Notes: generated from the sequence alone by a model not told the origin. Shown: positions 48,304-61,066, counted from the first letter of the stretch. The stretch is DNA of 64,000 bases from Inia geoffrensis (GCA_036417435.1 CM070904.1:41822408-41886407); one strand, 5' to 3'. Translations and numbers: made by a program.

Positions 48304-48450
48304 AAAAGTTTCTCTTACATGAACCCTTAACCTTCACCAGATCCCTAATTCAACATGAGACCTACTGCTTAGGGTCGCTGAGTCAGTAACCGAGATGATC
48401 TGTATCACAGACTCAGGCAAAGGTTGTTTGATGAATTGTATTATTTTATG

Positions 48451-48467
48451 TTTTTCTTTTCTTTCTT

Positions 48468-48504
<37 letters not shown>
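48451..48504. repeat. (TTTC)n-(CT)n compound microsatellite
   Basis: TTTC units passing into an uninterrupted run of about sixteen CT units. Confidence 0.9.
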
Positions 48505-48507
<3 letters not shown>

Positions 48508-50039
48508 TTTGACAACTGTCCACTTCCTGATAATTTACCAGGTTCTAAGTACTTACCAACCTCTATCTTTGCAAGGGATTCTAGACTTTTGCAGGTGACT
48601 TTCTAAATTTTTGGCTTATTAAATAGGAACTAAGTTCTTAGACTATTTCTTCATTGTCTTGTCTCATAATCACCCTTAAACATTTCATATAAGCTTTACA
48701 TCTCTAGAATATCACTGTTTTCTACAGCTTTTAACATTATTTGTCTACCCATCCACCCCTCTCTCTCTTAACTAATGATTCCCCAAATATTTCTTCTGCA
48801 TTATTTTGTTTGGTTTGTTTCCTCTCTGGGTATTCTGGGCCTTTTTTTTCTGTTATAAGTTAATTAAAACAAAACCATTATAAACTGCATGTCAATAAAG
48901 TGCAATTGAAACAACTATGCCATTAAAAACAAGACATATGGCATATCATCAATTATGTGAGCTTAAGCAATTTACATTGATAAAATAAGGCCAATGACAT
49001 TTCATATAAAGTCAAGGGGGTGCCTATCCAGAGACTACCTTTACGTTATCGATTATCTACAGTCTTTGGATACAGTGGCTCTCCTAGGTATGAATCTATC
49101 TATTTTCAGTTTCACAAGCTCACAGTAATTTATTTTTTTTAAAAGATGAAGACTAATCAGGACTTCAAGGAACGTTAAAGATCATCTAGTCTACCTTCTT
49201 TCCCCATATTTACATATAACATGGATGTGGGGGAAGGAAGCTTAGAGCACTTACGTTGTTTATCCAATGTTCTTTGGTTAGTAAGAGGCTAAGCTGTGTA
49301 ACACTCAGGTCTCTTGCTTCTTGGCTTGTTTCTACACTCATGAGAAACTTAGCCAATTGTCCTGCGGAAACTCAGATTCCTGATATCTATTATATTTGCC
49401 TGAAATTACCAGTCTAACTGAGCTCTAAAATCTTATGTACTATGATTTCAAACCTCCCTTCAAGACTACTGTGGTCACCTACTTGCTAAATTTCAAACAA
49501 ACCAACACACCAAGTGAGCCAATCAGTTTGTATAAAAACATCTTCCTTCTCTTTTCTTGTTGAGAGAAAATAAAATGAACTCTTCTAACTATTTGATTAT
49601 GATAATTTAACAATATTACCATTGTCATATACATATATGTTATGCTATGGGGCATATTACTAAGGATAAGAAGCCAGTCCAATAAGAACTGTATTCAGAA
49701 GACCATATACCAGGGTGAATGAGAGAGCCAAAAAATGCTATGTACAATAAAGATGGGTCCTTAGAATTCTGCTAATGTATATTTTTCTCTTTGGTTCATT
49801 TGTTTGTTTTTTTGGAATAGCACATAAGCCTAATAAGAATAAAGCAATGGAATAAGAATATAAGAGCAATAAGAATAAACAAGGGAATGAATCCCTTTGC
49901 TTTTTGACCTAGCACAGATAGTATTATATTAATAGGTGATTGGATCAATACAGAAGTACTCCACTTTTGCTTTGTTCTAGTCCTCTCTACCATGGAAAAT
50001 AATCCTTATGTTGGAAAGCTACAAAGTGGTGAGAGGTAA
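48505..50039. other. No gene seen; MIR-like remnant near 49145-49330
   Basis: 49170-49330 (AACGTTAAAGATCATCTAGT, then GTTAGTAAGAGGCTAAG and CACTCAGGTCTCTTGCTTC) resembles a reverse MIR3-like copy. Otherwise AT-rich and unrecognised. Confidence 0.45.
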
Positions 50040-50240
50040 CAGGATGTAATTTTTAAAAATCGGTCCATGGAGTTCAACAACATGAATTTGGACCTAGACT
50101 CTTCTCTCATGAGTTATATGATCTTGTACAACTTATTTGCTCTGAGTCTTGCTTGATGATATCAATAGTTTCATCCCCGGAGGGTTAGGAGTATTAAAGG
50201 AGATAATTCATGGAAGGCACTTTGACACAGTAACAGCCTA
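50040..50240 (+). mobile_element. MIR SINE
   Basis: Sense MIR, diverged: ATGAATTTGGACCTAGACTC, a TGAGTTATATGATCTTG segment, then AAAGGAGATAATTCATGGAA and GCACTTTGACACAGTAACAG. Confidence 0.6.
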
Positions 50241-50598
50241 ATAAGTGGTAGGTAACAGGGAACAGAAGCCCAAAGTAGGTAAGAGAATATCTAAGAATTC
50301 TAAACTTGACAATCTTTCAAGGCCTAGAAGAATCGTAATCCAATGTACTAAAATAATTATAAAAGCAATAATGATGCTATGGCCAGTAACCTTCGAGAAG
50401 TCATGGCAAATAACAGATGTGCTGGACTGTTTGCCCCAATTTTCAAAAAGAGGGGAAAACTTAGTCATTCCAACCAGCCAGCCAGATGTTTTAATCTCCA
50501 GGGACATTCCAGATGCATTATGGATTATGAGATGGATATTCTAAATGCAATTTTAAAAGGTAGTTGTGATTGCTAAAACCAGCATTTAGTCGAGTGCA

Positions 50599-50619
50599 AG
50601 TCACGCTGAAAGCGTGACT
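50599..50619. repeat. Perfect 9-bp hairpin with 3-base loop
   Basis: AGTCACGCT, loop GAA, AGCGTGACT. Outside it, GCATTTAG and CTAATGC continue as an imperfect outer stem, so the paired unit may extend over about 50582-50627. Confidence 0.85.
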
Positions 50620-50829
50620 CCTAATGCAGGAAAGTGGGTGAAAAAAAAAAAGAGAGAGAGAGAATCTCAGTATCATGGAAGCAGCAAGAACGGAGAGGAA
50701 ATCCTTAACGAGTCACACATGAAGAGCAGATTGTTGGGAAAGACGTGCGAACAGGTGAGGCAGGTGAGGGCCTCAGGTGAAGATTGAGTTTTAGTTAAAG
50801 GTAGTTTTTAATAGGAAGATAGAGGTTAA

Positions 50830-50925
50830 GGTTATTTCTTCTCAGCAGAATGGCACACAGTAGACCCTTGCTAAATATTTGTTCAGTAGATGAATACATG
50901 AATGAATGATTTGGATTAAGTTCTG
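50830..50925 (+). mobile_element. L2/MIR-type 3' tail
   Basis: ATGGCACACAGTAGACCCTT, CTAAATATTTGTTCAGTAGA and ATGAATGAATGA mark the end of an old LINE2 or MIR copy. Confidence 0.5.
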
Positions 50926-51024
50926 AAGAGAAGCATGGAAAATGGTAATATAAGAATTAAAAGCTTGTGAGAGTCAGTATGAAGAAGGCGAGGCTCTTTG
51001 CATAGAGATGGGAGTTAAGTGACA

Positions 51025-51205
51025 CATGTATAGAGGCCTAGGGGTCGACCAACCAGGGCCGCTGGGCCAAATCCAGACCAGCACTTGATTTTGTGCAGCC
51101 CACGAGCTAAGAATAACTTTTACATTTTTAAATGATTGAGAAAAACCCAAAGAAGAGTAATGTTTTGTGACAGGTGAAAATAATATAAAATTCAATTTTC
51201 AGTGT
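51025..51205 (-). mobile_element. DNA-transposon fragment (hAT/MER-like)
   Basis: GGGCCAAATCCAGACCAGCA, then TTTTACATTTTTAAATGATT and TGACAGGTGAAAATAATATA are diverged text of a common old MER-type element. The family is uncertain. Confidence 0.45.
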
Positions 51206-51254
51206 CCATACCTAAAACCACTGCTTTTTTGTTGTTTTACTGTTGCAGAAGGAG

Positions 51255-51450
51255 CCAGTTATTAAGCAGTAATAATGTGCTAAAGCACTTTATAAATGTT
51301 ATTTATATAATTCTCACTACAACCTGTGAGATATAATTCACTGTTCCCATTTTACTGATGAGCAAACTGAAACTTATGTTTCAGCCAAGTTCACACAGTT
51401 TATTAGTGGCAGAGTCAGAAACTATCAATACATCCACAGTAATCTGACTT
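51255..51450 (-). mobile_element. MIR SINE, antisense
   Basis: GCACTTTATAAATGTTATTT, TTCTCACTACAACCTGTGAG, CCATTTTACTGATGAGCAAA and CACAGTTTATTAGTGGCAGA are clear reverse MIR. Confidence 0.8.
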
Positions 51451-51761
51451 TCCAGGGTTTCCAGTTCCTCCTAGGATGAAAGCACTGGCTCTAAGAGTAG
51501 TGAGACCATGAGATGTTTATTAAAGAGGGGTGAGGAGTGTGCTGAATGCTTAGAGGGCAGCTTTGGACCTGAATCAGAGGAAGAGAATGGTTTAGGCAGA
51601 CGCACTTCTAAGAGAGGTATATGAATTTAATTCTCATAACTCCTTCAACATTTGGATACTATTATTAACATCCCATGTTGGATAAAGGGTGGATTTCTTA
51701 AAGACCATTTCCCAGGTAAAAGGCCCAGCATGTGGACACACTCAAACGCTTTGGCTCTTTT

Positions 51762-51939
51762 TTTTTTTTTTTCTTTTTTTTCCTGCTGTACGCATAGGCT
51801 CCGGACGCGCAGGCTCAGCGGCCATGGCTCACGGGCCCAGCCGCTCCGCGGCATGTGGGATCTTCCCGGACCGCGGCACGAACCCGTGTCCCCTGCATCG
51901 GCAGGCGGACTCCCAACCACTGCGCCACCAGGGAAGCCC
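51762..51939 (-). mobile_element. CHR-2-like SINE with internal deletion, exact 15-bp target duplication
   Basis: Antisense SINE: T-rich tail, GGCTCCGGACGCGCAGGCTC, GGCATGTGGGATCTTCCCGG and head CCACTGCGCCACCAGGGAAG. Relative to the copy at 20420 the roughly 35 bases between the tail and GGCTCCGG are missing. Target duplication CGCTTTGGCTCTTTT at 51747-51761 and 51940-51954 is exact. Located about 0.85 kb upstream of the HNMT start codon. The long frames across it are not genes. Confidence 0.94.
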
Positions 51940-52299
51940 CGCTTTGGCTCTTTTGATGGGTGACACCACTGGGCCTCCAAAGGCTCATCCAATCCTACAT
52001 TTTAGGATCCCACGTTCAGAAGCACTTAGGGAAGGCTTCCTATGGATTGAAGGATTCCAGTGCCCTGCATTCTTCCCTGAGACTTCTTTCTCTGCCCCCT
52101 CCTCCTCCTCTCCCCCGTCTTCACCTCCCAACTAGGCTTCTCAGACCTTTCAGTTAATAGCTCTGTTCCTGAATCACAACAAATCAATCAGCATATGAAG
52201 AAATACAGCAGAGTTTCAAGTTCAAGTGTTTAGGGATGTGAAGGCATGAAACTCTCCTAACAGAAAGCCTGGAGGCAGATGACAATCTTTTTTCAAAGA

Positions 52300-52933
<634 letters not shown>

Positions 52934-53277
52934 TAACCAAAAAAAAAAAAAGCCGCTTTTGTCCCAGGGACAAGCCTCGGTCTCGTTCTGTGCAGTGATA
53001 GATGGGTCAAGGCCATCCCGGGAGGCTGGGCGCGGGGATAAGAACGAGGTACTGACAGCCGCCCCGCTCGACCCTCCGGTGCCCCTTCTCCTGCCGCGTT
53101 TCAGTTAGACGCTCGCTTGAAACGTTCAAAGGCTCTGATTTGTGCTGGATTTCCAGCCGCTCGGAGATAAGCATTAACCATCTGAAGGCACAAATCCACG
53201 TTCCTTTGGGAAAAGATAAGATCCCAATCTTTGAGCTCAGATTTTTCAGCCCTCCTCCAAATTTTACCTTCCCCCGC

Positions 53278-53308
<31 letters not shown>

Positions 53309-54610
53309 CAACGAAGTCCAGTATTTTTGCATTTGAATCAAATAAATACCAAATACTATTTACCCCTGAGGATTGAGTGGGTGCCTCTCAATTCTCTTAA
53401 TACCCATTTAAATTCATTCTCCTTACCCATTATTATAGTTACCACTCACCAAAAATAATAATAATTGTCTTTTACTTTCAACTTAATATTAGCAATGTGG
53501 CCCTAAAAAAAGCATTTTCCCATTATCAGTGAAACTCACTAGTGTCTACCCTTCTCGCAGACTCCTTTTTTTTTTTTTTTTTTGGTGATTAATGTGTTCA
53601 ATTTGTGCCAGAGCTGATAAGCATTATGAGAGTAACAGATTTCACATGGCAATGATAATCAAATCACCTATCTGGGGGTGGATTGCGGGAACTTACTCTG
53701 CGCTTCAGGAAATAATGATGGAAAACTGGGGAAAATGGCTGGGGATCCAATTTGCAACTGGAAAGGAAAGTTTCCTATCAGCAAAGGAAACTGATATTTT
53801 TATCTTTTGCTGGATTTTTCTATTGTAGGCCTGTAATTCTTTCACCAGGACAGTTAACTCCACCTGACCAGAGGAGGCACTGTTGGATGTATATGGAATT
53901 TTATTTCCCTTTCTATCTTCTATTTTTCATGGTTCAGTTTTTAACTGTGTTTTTTTTAAAAACTGAGTATCATATATTAATAAGTAATAAGTAATAGGAT
54001 AGCAATGCAAAAATCAAAGCAGACAGCAAATACAATTTCTTATCTAGGAACTAATTACAGTTTACTTCTTTGAGTCTTTTTGTTCATTTCTAAAATTAAA
54101 GGTAATGAGTTAATTTCTGAGTTCTTCTGCAATACTAAGCATCTGTGTTCATGTCTGTGGCTTATGCAGATCCTTGGTTTACTTCAGCCATCCGTCTGGT
54201 TTGAAGACATACTATGGATGCTTAGAGTAACGACAACAAAAATAGTGGTTCCTTGCCTTACCCACTTCCATTCCTTGATTCGGGCTCTCCGGAGACAACC
54301 ACTTTCAACACTCTGAAAACTTTTAGTTGTTGCGTATGGAATTTTCTTTCCTAATTCTAAATAACATGTTATTCTCTTTCTTAATTTTGATGTATTAAAG
54401 TAGCTAAATAAACATGCACATCCCTCCTGGGCATATATTCAGGCAAAACTATAATTCAAAAATATACACCCCTATGCACCCCTATGTTCCTAGCAGCACT
54501 ATTCACAATAGCCAAGACATGGAAACAACCTAAATGTCCATCAACAAATGAATGGATAAAGAAGATGTGGTACATATACACAGTGGAATACTACTCAGCC
54601 ATGCCATTTG

Positions 54611-54970
54611 TGGGACTTCCCTGGTGGCGCAGTGGTTAGGAATCTGCCTGCCAATGCAGGGGATGTGGGTTTGATCCCTGGTCCAGAAGATCCCACAAGC
54701 CGCAGAGCAACTACGCCCGTGCGCCACAACTACTGAGCCTGTGCTCTAGAGCCCGCAAGCCACAACTGCTGAAGCCTGCACACTCTAGGGCCCACGTGCC
54801 ACAACTACTGAGCCTGTGCACTGCAGCTACTGAAGCCTGTGCTCCTAGAGCCCATGCTCAGCAACAAGAGAAGCCACTGCAGCGAGAAGCTGTACACTGC
54901 AACAAAGAGTAATTAGAGAAAAACCTGCATGCAGCAACGGAGGCCCAATGCTGCCAAAAAAAAAAAAGAA
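54611..54970 (+). mobile_element. CHR-1-like SINE with tandem internal units
   Basis: Head GGGACTTCCCTGGTGGCGCA, B-box-like GGTTTGATCCCTGG, then a middle made of about four variants of CCACAACTACTGAGCCTGTG with AGAGCCC spacers, then GCAACGGAGGCCCAATGCTG and a poly-A tail. Longer and more diverged than the CHR-2-like copies. Short target duplication GCCATTTG on each side. Confidence 0.85.
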
Positions 54971-55207
54971 ATAACGCCATTTGCAGCAACATGGATGCAA
55001 CTAGAGATTATCACACTAAGTGAAATAAATCAGAAACAGAAAGACAAACGCCATATGATATCACTTATATGTGGAATCTACAATGTGACACAAGTGAACC
55101 TACCTAGGAAACAGAAACAGAATCACGGACAGACTGGTGGTTGCCAAGGAGGAGGGGGCTGGAGGAGGGATGGAGTGGGAGGTTGGGGTTAGCAGATGTG
55201 AGCTTTT

Positions 55208-55567
55208 TTTAAATAAATTTACTTATTTATCTATTTATTTATTTTTGGCTGCCGTGGGTCTTCGTTGCTGCGTGCGGGCTTTCTCTAGTTGAGGCGAGCA
55301 GGGGCTACTCTTCATTGCGGTGCACAGGCTTCTCATCGCGGTGGCCTCTCCCACTGTGGAGCACAGGCTCTAGGCACGCAGGCTCAGCAGTTGTGGCACA
55401 CGGGCTCAGTACTTGTGGCTCGTGGGCTCTGGAGCGCAGGCTCAGTAGTCGTGGCGCACGAGCCCAGCCACTCCGTGGCACGTGGGATCCTCCTGGACCA
55501 GGGATCGAACCTGTGTCCTCTGCATCGGCAGGCAGACCCCCAACCAACGCGCCACCAGGGAAGTCCC
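55208..55567 (-). mobile_element. CHR-1-like SINE, antisense, exact 14-bp target duplication
   Basis: Reverse copy of the longer SINE kind: AAAT-type tail, GGGTCTTCGTTGCTGCGTGC, repeated GGCTCAGTA.TTGTGGC-like units, then GGATCGAACCTGTGTCCTCT and head GCGCCACCAGGGAAGTCCC. Target duplication AGATGTGAGCTTTT at 55194-55207 and 55568-55581. The head frame of about 100 codons is not a gene. Confidence 0.93.
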
Positions 55568-55829
55568 AGATGTGAGCTTTTATATACAGAGTGAATAAAC
55601 AACAAGGTCCTACTGTATAGCACAGAGAACTATATTCAGTATCCTACGATAACCCATAATGGAAAAGAATATAAAAAAATAATGTATATATATGTATAAT
55701 TGAGTCACTTTGCTGTACAGCAGTAATTAACACAACATTGTAAATCAACTATACTTCAATAAAAATTTTTTTTTAAAAAAGAGTTAAGTCATATAAATCA
55801 CTTAGCTGTGCCTGGAATAATAATAATAA

Positions 55830-56075
55830 GTTGAGTGCTTGTCATGTACAGACACATTTCTAAAAGAGTCACTTCAGTCATATCATTTAATCCTCACAAG
55901 TCCTCCCTAAGGCAGATACTATAATTATGACCCTATAAGGTAGGTGGTATTACTACCCTATTTCTTAGAATCAATAATAAAGGCACAGAGAAGTTAAATA
56001 ACTTGCTCAAGGTTACATACTAGTAAGCTAGGATTTCAACCTAGGTGCTCTGCTCCGTAACCTCACTATGCTAGC
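55830..56075 (-). mobile_element. MIR SINE, antisense
   Basis: CATATCATTTAATCCTCACA, ATAAAGGCACAGAGAAGTTA, AATAACTTGCTCAAGGTTAC and AGGATTTCAACCTAGGTGCT give a nearly complete reverse MIR. Confidence 0.85.
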
Positions 56076-56199
56076 TAATGATAGAAGCATTTTTAAGAAT
56101 TAACCAAGGGCACAGAGAGGGATGGGTGTATTAGGACTCATGATTATGAATTGGAAGATAATTAGAACTGAGGAAGGCAACTCATTCATAGGTGTCCTT

Positions 56200-57190
56200 G
56201 ACTCTGTGTTTCCCAGTGTCCTTAAGAACTCTGCTTCAATCTGTCTTCTTCCTATTACTCTGGGCAGGCTCTTCACTTTAGCCAGAAACTAGGCTTGTTT
56301 ACCATCCTGAAACACAAACAAACAAGCACCATTCTTTCAGTTCATGCTTCCTCTCTAGCAGTCTCCCTTTTTTGTTCTCACTCTTTCATCCTTTTTCAAA
56401 AATCTCTAGATCTTCTTCTTCTTTATTGAGTTCACTTTTAATCCTACTGCCATCTGACTCCTGCCCTTAACCACCTTTTAAAGCTGCTATTATCAAAGAT
56501 ATTCATATTGCCAAATTCAATGGAGAGTTGTACTCTTTTTATGTTTTAGTAGTACAGTTTGCCATGTACAATGGCCTTTTCCTTCTCTAATTCTCTTACC
56601 ATCTCTCTGAGCTTTACTGCTTTCCTCTCTGTCTTCTTTGTGTGTTCCCCCATTATCCCATGACTTTTTAAAAGTTGGGATCTTGTCATAATCCCACTGC
56701 TCTTCTCTCTGCAATACCCTTGAGTGATAGAATCTATTCTCCTAGTTTCGACCATTACTTTATGATAATTCTCCAGAATACATCATCAGTCCTGATCTCT
56801 CTCCTACCCAGCTTCAATCTTGCATATCCAAATGTCTGTTGAATTCAGATCAAAAAAAAAAAAAAAAAACCAAAAAACACTGAAAAAACATAAACTTGCC
56901 ATAAAATCATATTGTCCAGCTTCCTTTTCGATACCACCCTTCACCCAGTCATCCAAATTCACAACGTGGCAGTCATCATGCACCTCGTCCTTTTTCTGAC
57001 CCCTTATTATTATTATTTTTTTACATCAGTTTAAAGAAAGTCCTACTGTTGCATCCCAGTCCATCAATTCCACTCTATTTCTGTATAGAGCCATAATACT
57101 GGGCTTTATTGTCTCACATTTCAACTTGAGAGCAAAGTGGTCTCTTCATTTTTATGTATCAGTGCTTAGGATAGGCACATAATAAATGTT
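56200..57190. other. Possible ancient LINE fragment, uncertain
   Basis: CATATTGCCAAATTCAATGG and nearby pyrimidine-rich text recall old L2/CR1-type repeats, and GCACATAATAAATGTTTAAT near 57175 looks like an L2/MIR tail. Weak. A poly-A run lies at 56853-56870. Confidence 0.3.
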
Positions 57191-57621
57191 TAATAAACAT
57201 TTGTTTACTGAAAGGAAGTTAGCAAGAAGAAGGAAAGAAGGCAAATATAGAGATAGTATGAATCACCTTAGCCTCTCTCCCATCTACAATGAATGGCTTA
57301 TTATATTACCAGGCTCAAAGGCCCACTTTTTCTGTTTTTTTTCTCCAAACAATCTTCAAACAAATGCTATTTCCTACGTCTGAGATGTTTATAGTGCTGT
57401 TTCTAAAAGTCTCCCAGTTCAAGGTTGGTAATAAGTGGAACCTTTACTTCTAAAGATTTCTGAAGACAGCAATATAGCCACTGAAATGATCGAGGCCTTT
57501 CTTGTTGGCCTAGTTTTTGTTCACTGTAATTTTAGTCTGTTCTCTTCAACTAGACTTGATAATCAGATTTTACAAACCACCTGGCACATTTTTCTTAAAC
57601 TACGTAATTTTTTTTTTTCAG

Positions 57622-57674
57622 GATTGGAGACACAAAATCTGAAATTAAGATTCTAAGCATTGGTGGAGGTGCAG
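57622..57674 (+). CDS. HNMT: HNMT second coding exon (rest of Arg46 to part of Gly64)
   Basis: Preceded by a T-rich tract and TTTCAG, followed by the donor GCAG|GTATGA. The exon completes Arg46 and reads IGDTKSEIKILSIGGGAG, the last Gly codon being split after its first base (phase 1). This is the start of the Rossmann-like SAM-binding domain; the glycine-rich motif I (about residues 58-64, including Gly60) contacts the cofactor. Length 53 bases. It joins the first exon without frame shift, and the protein matches human HNMT over this whole stretch as I recall it. The next residues (EIDLQ in human) are not found before the window ends. Confidence 0.97.
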
Positions 57675-58369
57675 GTATGAATAACACATTTTGAAATTTG
57701 TATTTCACTCCAAACATCATGCTGTCTGACAGCAATATTGTTCATTCTTTAGGAAAGCCATTTTCCTTTGCTTTTGGCAGAGATGAGTTTATTAAAACTA
57801 GTAAGAGACATGCCACTTCAACTAAGATTAATGTCCGCATGGATTTACCGGGTTTAGGACGTCGGCCTTCATTATTATCTGTGATATGGATACGTGTGGC
57901 TTTCTTATTTTTTTTTATATAAATGGAAAAAATAGAGGGTAACTTTGAGGATAACTTTGATCCAAAATGATTTAACTGTTCACAGAAAAGGGAAATTTCA
58001 TAAGGCATTCCTTAAGCTTGTGCCACTTAAAGCAAGGTCCATAGACCGGTTAATGGTTTGCAAACTATTGCTGGTGCATGAGAAGATAAGTGTGCACTGG
58101 AATGTAAATCAATGCACAGCTCCTTTCATTGAGAAAGCATTGCTATGGGGAAAAATATGCTTAATGACGTAGTTAATTTACACTCTTGCGACCCCACTCT
58201 TTTTGAGTTGCACTGGCCTAAACCATTCCCTTCCTCTGGCTCAGTTCTAAAGCTGCCCTCTAAGAATTCAGCATACTCCCCAACTCCCTTTCGTAAGCAG
58301 TTCATGTTCTCATTACTTAGAGCCAGTGCTTTTATCCTAGGGGAAATGGGAAGTCTGGAAAGACAGGTT

Positions 58370-58530
58370 AATGTGGGTGTAGTTTCCGACTCTGCCACTA
58401 ATGAACTGTGTGAACTTGGCTGAAACATAAGCTTCAGTCAGTTTGCTCATCAGTAAAATGGGAACAGTGAATTGTCTCATAGGTTTGTAGTGAGATTTAT
58501 ACAGTTTAGTTTATAAAGTGCTTCTATAAG
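58370..58530 (+). mobile_element. MIR SINE
   Basis: GACTCTGCCACTAATGAACT, CAGTTTGCTCATCAGTAAAA, TGGGAACAGTGAATTGTCTC and ATAGGTTTGTAGTGAGATTT are clear sense MIR. Confidence 0.85.
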
Positions 58531-58659
58531 GTGGAGGTAGGTCCTTTCTGCAAAAATAAAACAAGAAAATTCATCTCCAGACTTTGCCTCATATCAAACT
58601 CCTGAGTAGTGTTTGCTTTACGCTTTACTTTTAAGTTGCTAGTCATCTGGAGGTCTGAG

Positions 58660-58812
58660 TTAAATAATAATAATATATATATTATATAACATGTATGATA
58701 TATTAATACTATAATAATATAATATAGTCATATATTATTTATAATATATAATATATCCATATATAATAATATAGTCATATATAATACTTAAACATATTAT
58801 TCATATGTTTAT
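58660..58812. repeat. AT-rich low-complexity tract with internal repeats
   Basis: About 150 bases almost only A and T, with ATAATATAGTCATATAT present twice and many short self-complementary TATA stretches. Confidence 0.85.
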
Positions 58813-60960
58813 ATCCTTATTATTGTTTTCATTTGAAATAACCACGGGGTGATGGTTAGTATAGGTTACAACTTGGTAACAAGTGGACACTACATTTACC
58901 ACTTGTCACATAGTGCCAGATGGTAATCTCTTGAGTCTTCTAAGTGTAATGTTCTAATCCTACATGAATGAGTTGAATCGTGCCCATCTTAACACAAAGA
59001 TAACCAAGAGCCCTCTAATGGAATAGGATAGCTAGTTTTTGATGTCATCATTTGCTCATTTTTTCATAAAATACACTGTAATACAATGTAATAAGGACTG
59101 ACTCTTAAAATAATTTCACGTTATTATCATCTTGCACCAAGAAAACAGAAACCAACAAGGACAGGTAATGAAAGATACTGTCATGAATGATCTAATACAG
59201 TGTGTTTAAGCTAAAATACTCTATTATTGCTTGTGATATTTTATGTCCTAAGGTTTATAAGAGTGATGAATTGCCCAAAGAGTGTCCTATTAATTCATTT
59301 AACCAAGACAGTCATCTCCAGTGTGTTTTGCAAATGAATTTCAGGCAACCACAGGCAATGAGACTATCATTTGACAGTGTCACTTGTGCTTGGACAAGAA
59401 AAGAAGCCCTACAAGGAAAAGTAATTAAAAACAATCTCTACCGTGGCCAAGTTAATTGACCTTTTAATATAAAGTTAATTGAATTTCTAATGTAAATTTA
59501 TCAAGCAAGATGCTTATAAGCTATCTAGAGAAAGGAACATTTGCCCCACACAGTGATTCCTTACATAAAGGTGCACATAGGGGCTAATATAGAGAACTTT
59601 TCCAAACAGAGGGAGCAGTACTTCGGACTGAGCCCTAACATTGTATTAATAACAAGCTCTGCCTTGGGGAGAATACGGATGCCCTTTAAGCTCATTCTTC
59701 ATGAGAAACTGATCAGAAACATAAGAACTGCAAGAGAGATTCAAGCTGTAAATACTTAGTCTTCACTGCTCAAGTAAGTTATATGAAATCAAAAGCAAGG
59801 CACTTAAAACCCCTAGGTCTAGAGGTCCTTGGCATGAATGAGTAGTGTTTTGGGGGAAAGGACACCTCACTCAGTTAGTCTGAGTGCTTATATACCAACT
59901 GGGAGATGCTTATCTAATAATCTGTCATTGCCTAACAGCAAGGACTGCGTGTGCAGAAGAAAAATATATTATTATATAGTGAGGAACTTCCTGTACTTGC
60001 CTTAGAGAAATGGGTTCGCTGCACGTTTCATAATCTACAGTGTGCCTGAGACTTTTGCCTTATCCTGTGGCTTAGGTATCCTTCCAAATCAGTGTCTGAA
60101 CTCCAGTCCCTGGCAAATGAGGCCATTGGCCCCGTCTGACACCTTGTGCTCGGCTCCCATAATGCATCTTACAGGGTTCTACTCTGGTCTTAGCTTATGG
60201 GCCTCTCTGGTTTCACTTCCTAGATGTTTTCTTTTGGATGTCCATATGCCTACAGATCCTACTCTGCATATCTTTGGTGCAAATACTCTCTCTGTATTTG
60301 TAATGGTGACACCATTCTCACCACCATGATGAAAAAACACACCAAAAGCAAACAAACTAAAAACTTCCCTAAATCAAATTGCTGCATTTATATCACTTAA
60401 TGTTCATATTCTTTGGGGGCCTGTTTGATTTTCTTCTCAGAAGCATGAGCAGGAGCTGCTATGTACCCTATCTGTCTTCCGTCTCTTCTATAGAGGTTGG
60501 TATTTGGGTGGAGAGGGATTTCGTAATTTAAGAGAGAATGTAAGGTTTTAGAAAAAGGTGTTTGGCAATTCAATTCAGAAGCCAGGCGATTATTAGGGCT
60601 CTGAGCAGTTCAGAAGAAAGGAAATTGATGGAAAGCTTTTCCATGTCTTCTGTAAGTGATCTACTACATCAGTGAAATACAATTGATAAGCAGCATTGTT
60701 ATTCATAGATTATATATTTAATGTTACGAGAATGTTTGAAATAAATATCACGCGTATCCACAAAAGAAAGAGAGGCAATCAGGAGAAAAACAAGTCATGT
60801 ACAGAAGTATAGACCACAGAGTTTTTACAAAGGCCAAATAGAGAAGTGTAACGCTGTATGTGTATGTGCATAAGTTTGTATGCTTTCATGAAACAAAGTG
60901 AGCAGCGGGAGTGCTTCATTCGAGGTCTCAGAGTATTCATATCATGCTTATTTCAACAAT

Positions 60961-61066
60961 TTTTTTTTTTTTTTTGGCTGCGTGGCTTGCGGGATCTTAG
61001 TTCCCTGATCAGGGATCGAACCCGTGCCCTCGGCAGTAAAAGCGCTGGACCACCGGGGAATTCCCA
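60961..61066 (-). mobile_element. Short CHR-family SINE, antisense
   Basis: T-run, then GGCTGCGTGGCTTGCGGGAT, CAGGGATCGAACCCGTGCCC and GGACCACCGGGGAATTCCC. Diverged from the young copies and lacking their long body. Possible target duplication of CAATT plus T-run on each side. Confidence 0.85.

Larger units (their letters stand above)
54430..55775 (+). mobile_element. L1 3' part in HNMT intron 1, interrupted by two SINEs
   Basis: Sense, 5'-truncated L1: AGCAGCACTATTCACAATAG, ACATGGAAACAACCTAAATG, GATAAAGAAGATGTGGTACA, then after the first SINE GCCATTTGCAGCAACATGGA, and after the second TATATTCAGTATCCTACGAT and TCAACTATACTTCAATAAAA. The three parts join correctly once both SINEs are removed. 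Frames are broken. Confidence 0.85.

Noticed and set aside
51689..52135. A 148-codon + frame upstream of HNMT, considered as an upstream exon
   Set aside because: The middle is the antisense SINE, present in many copies; the C-terminal part is low-complexity Ser/Pro. No match to HNMT or any known family.
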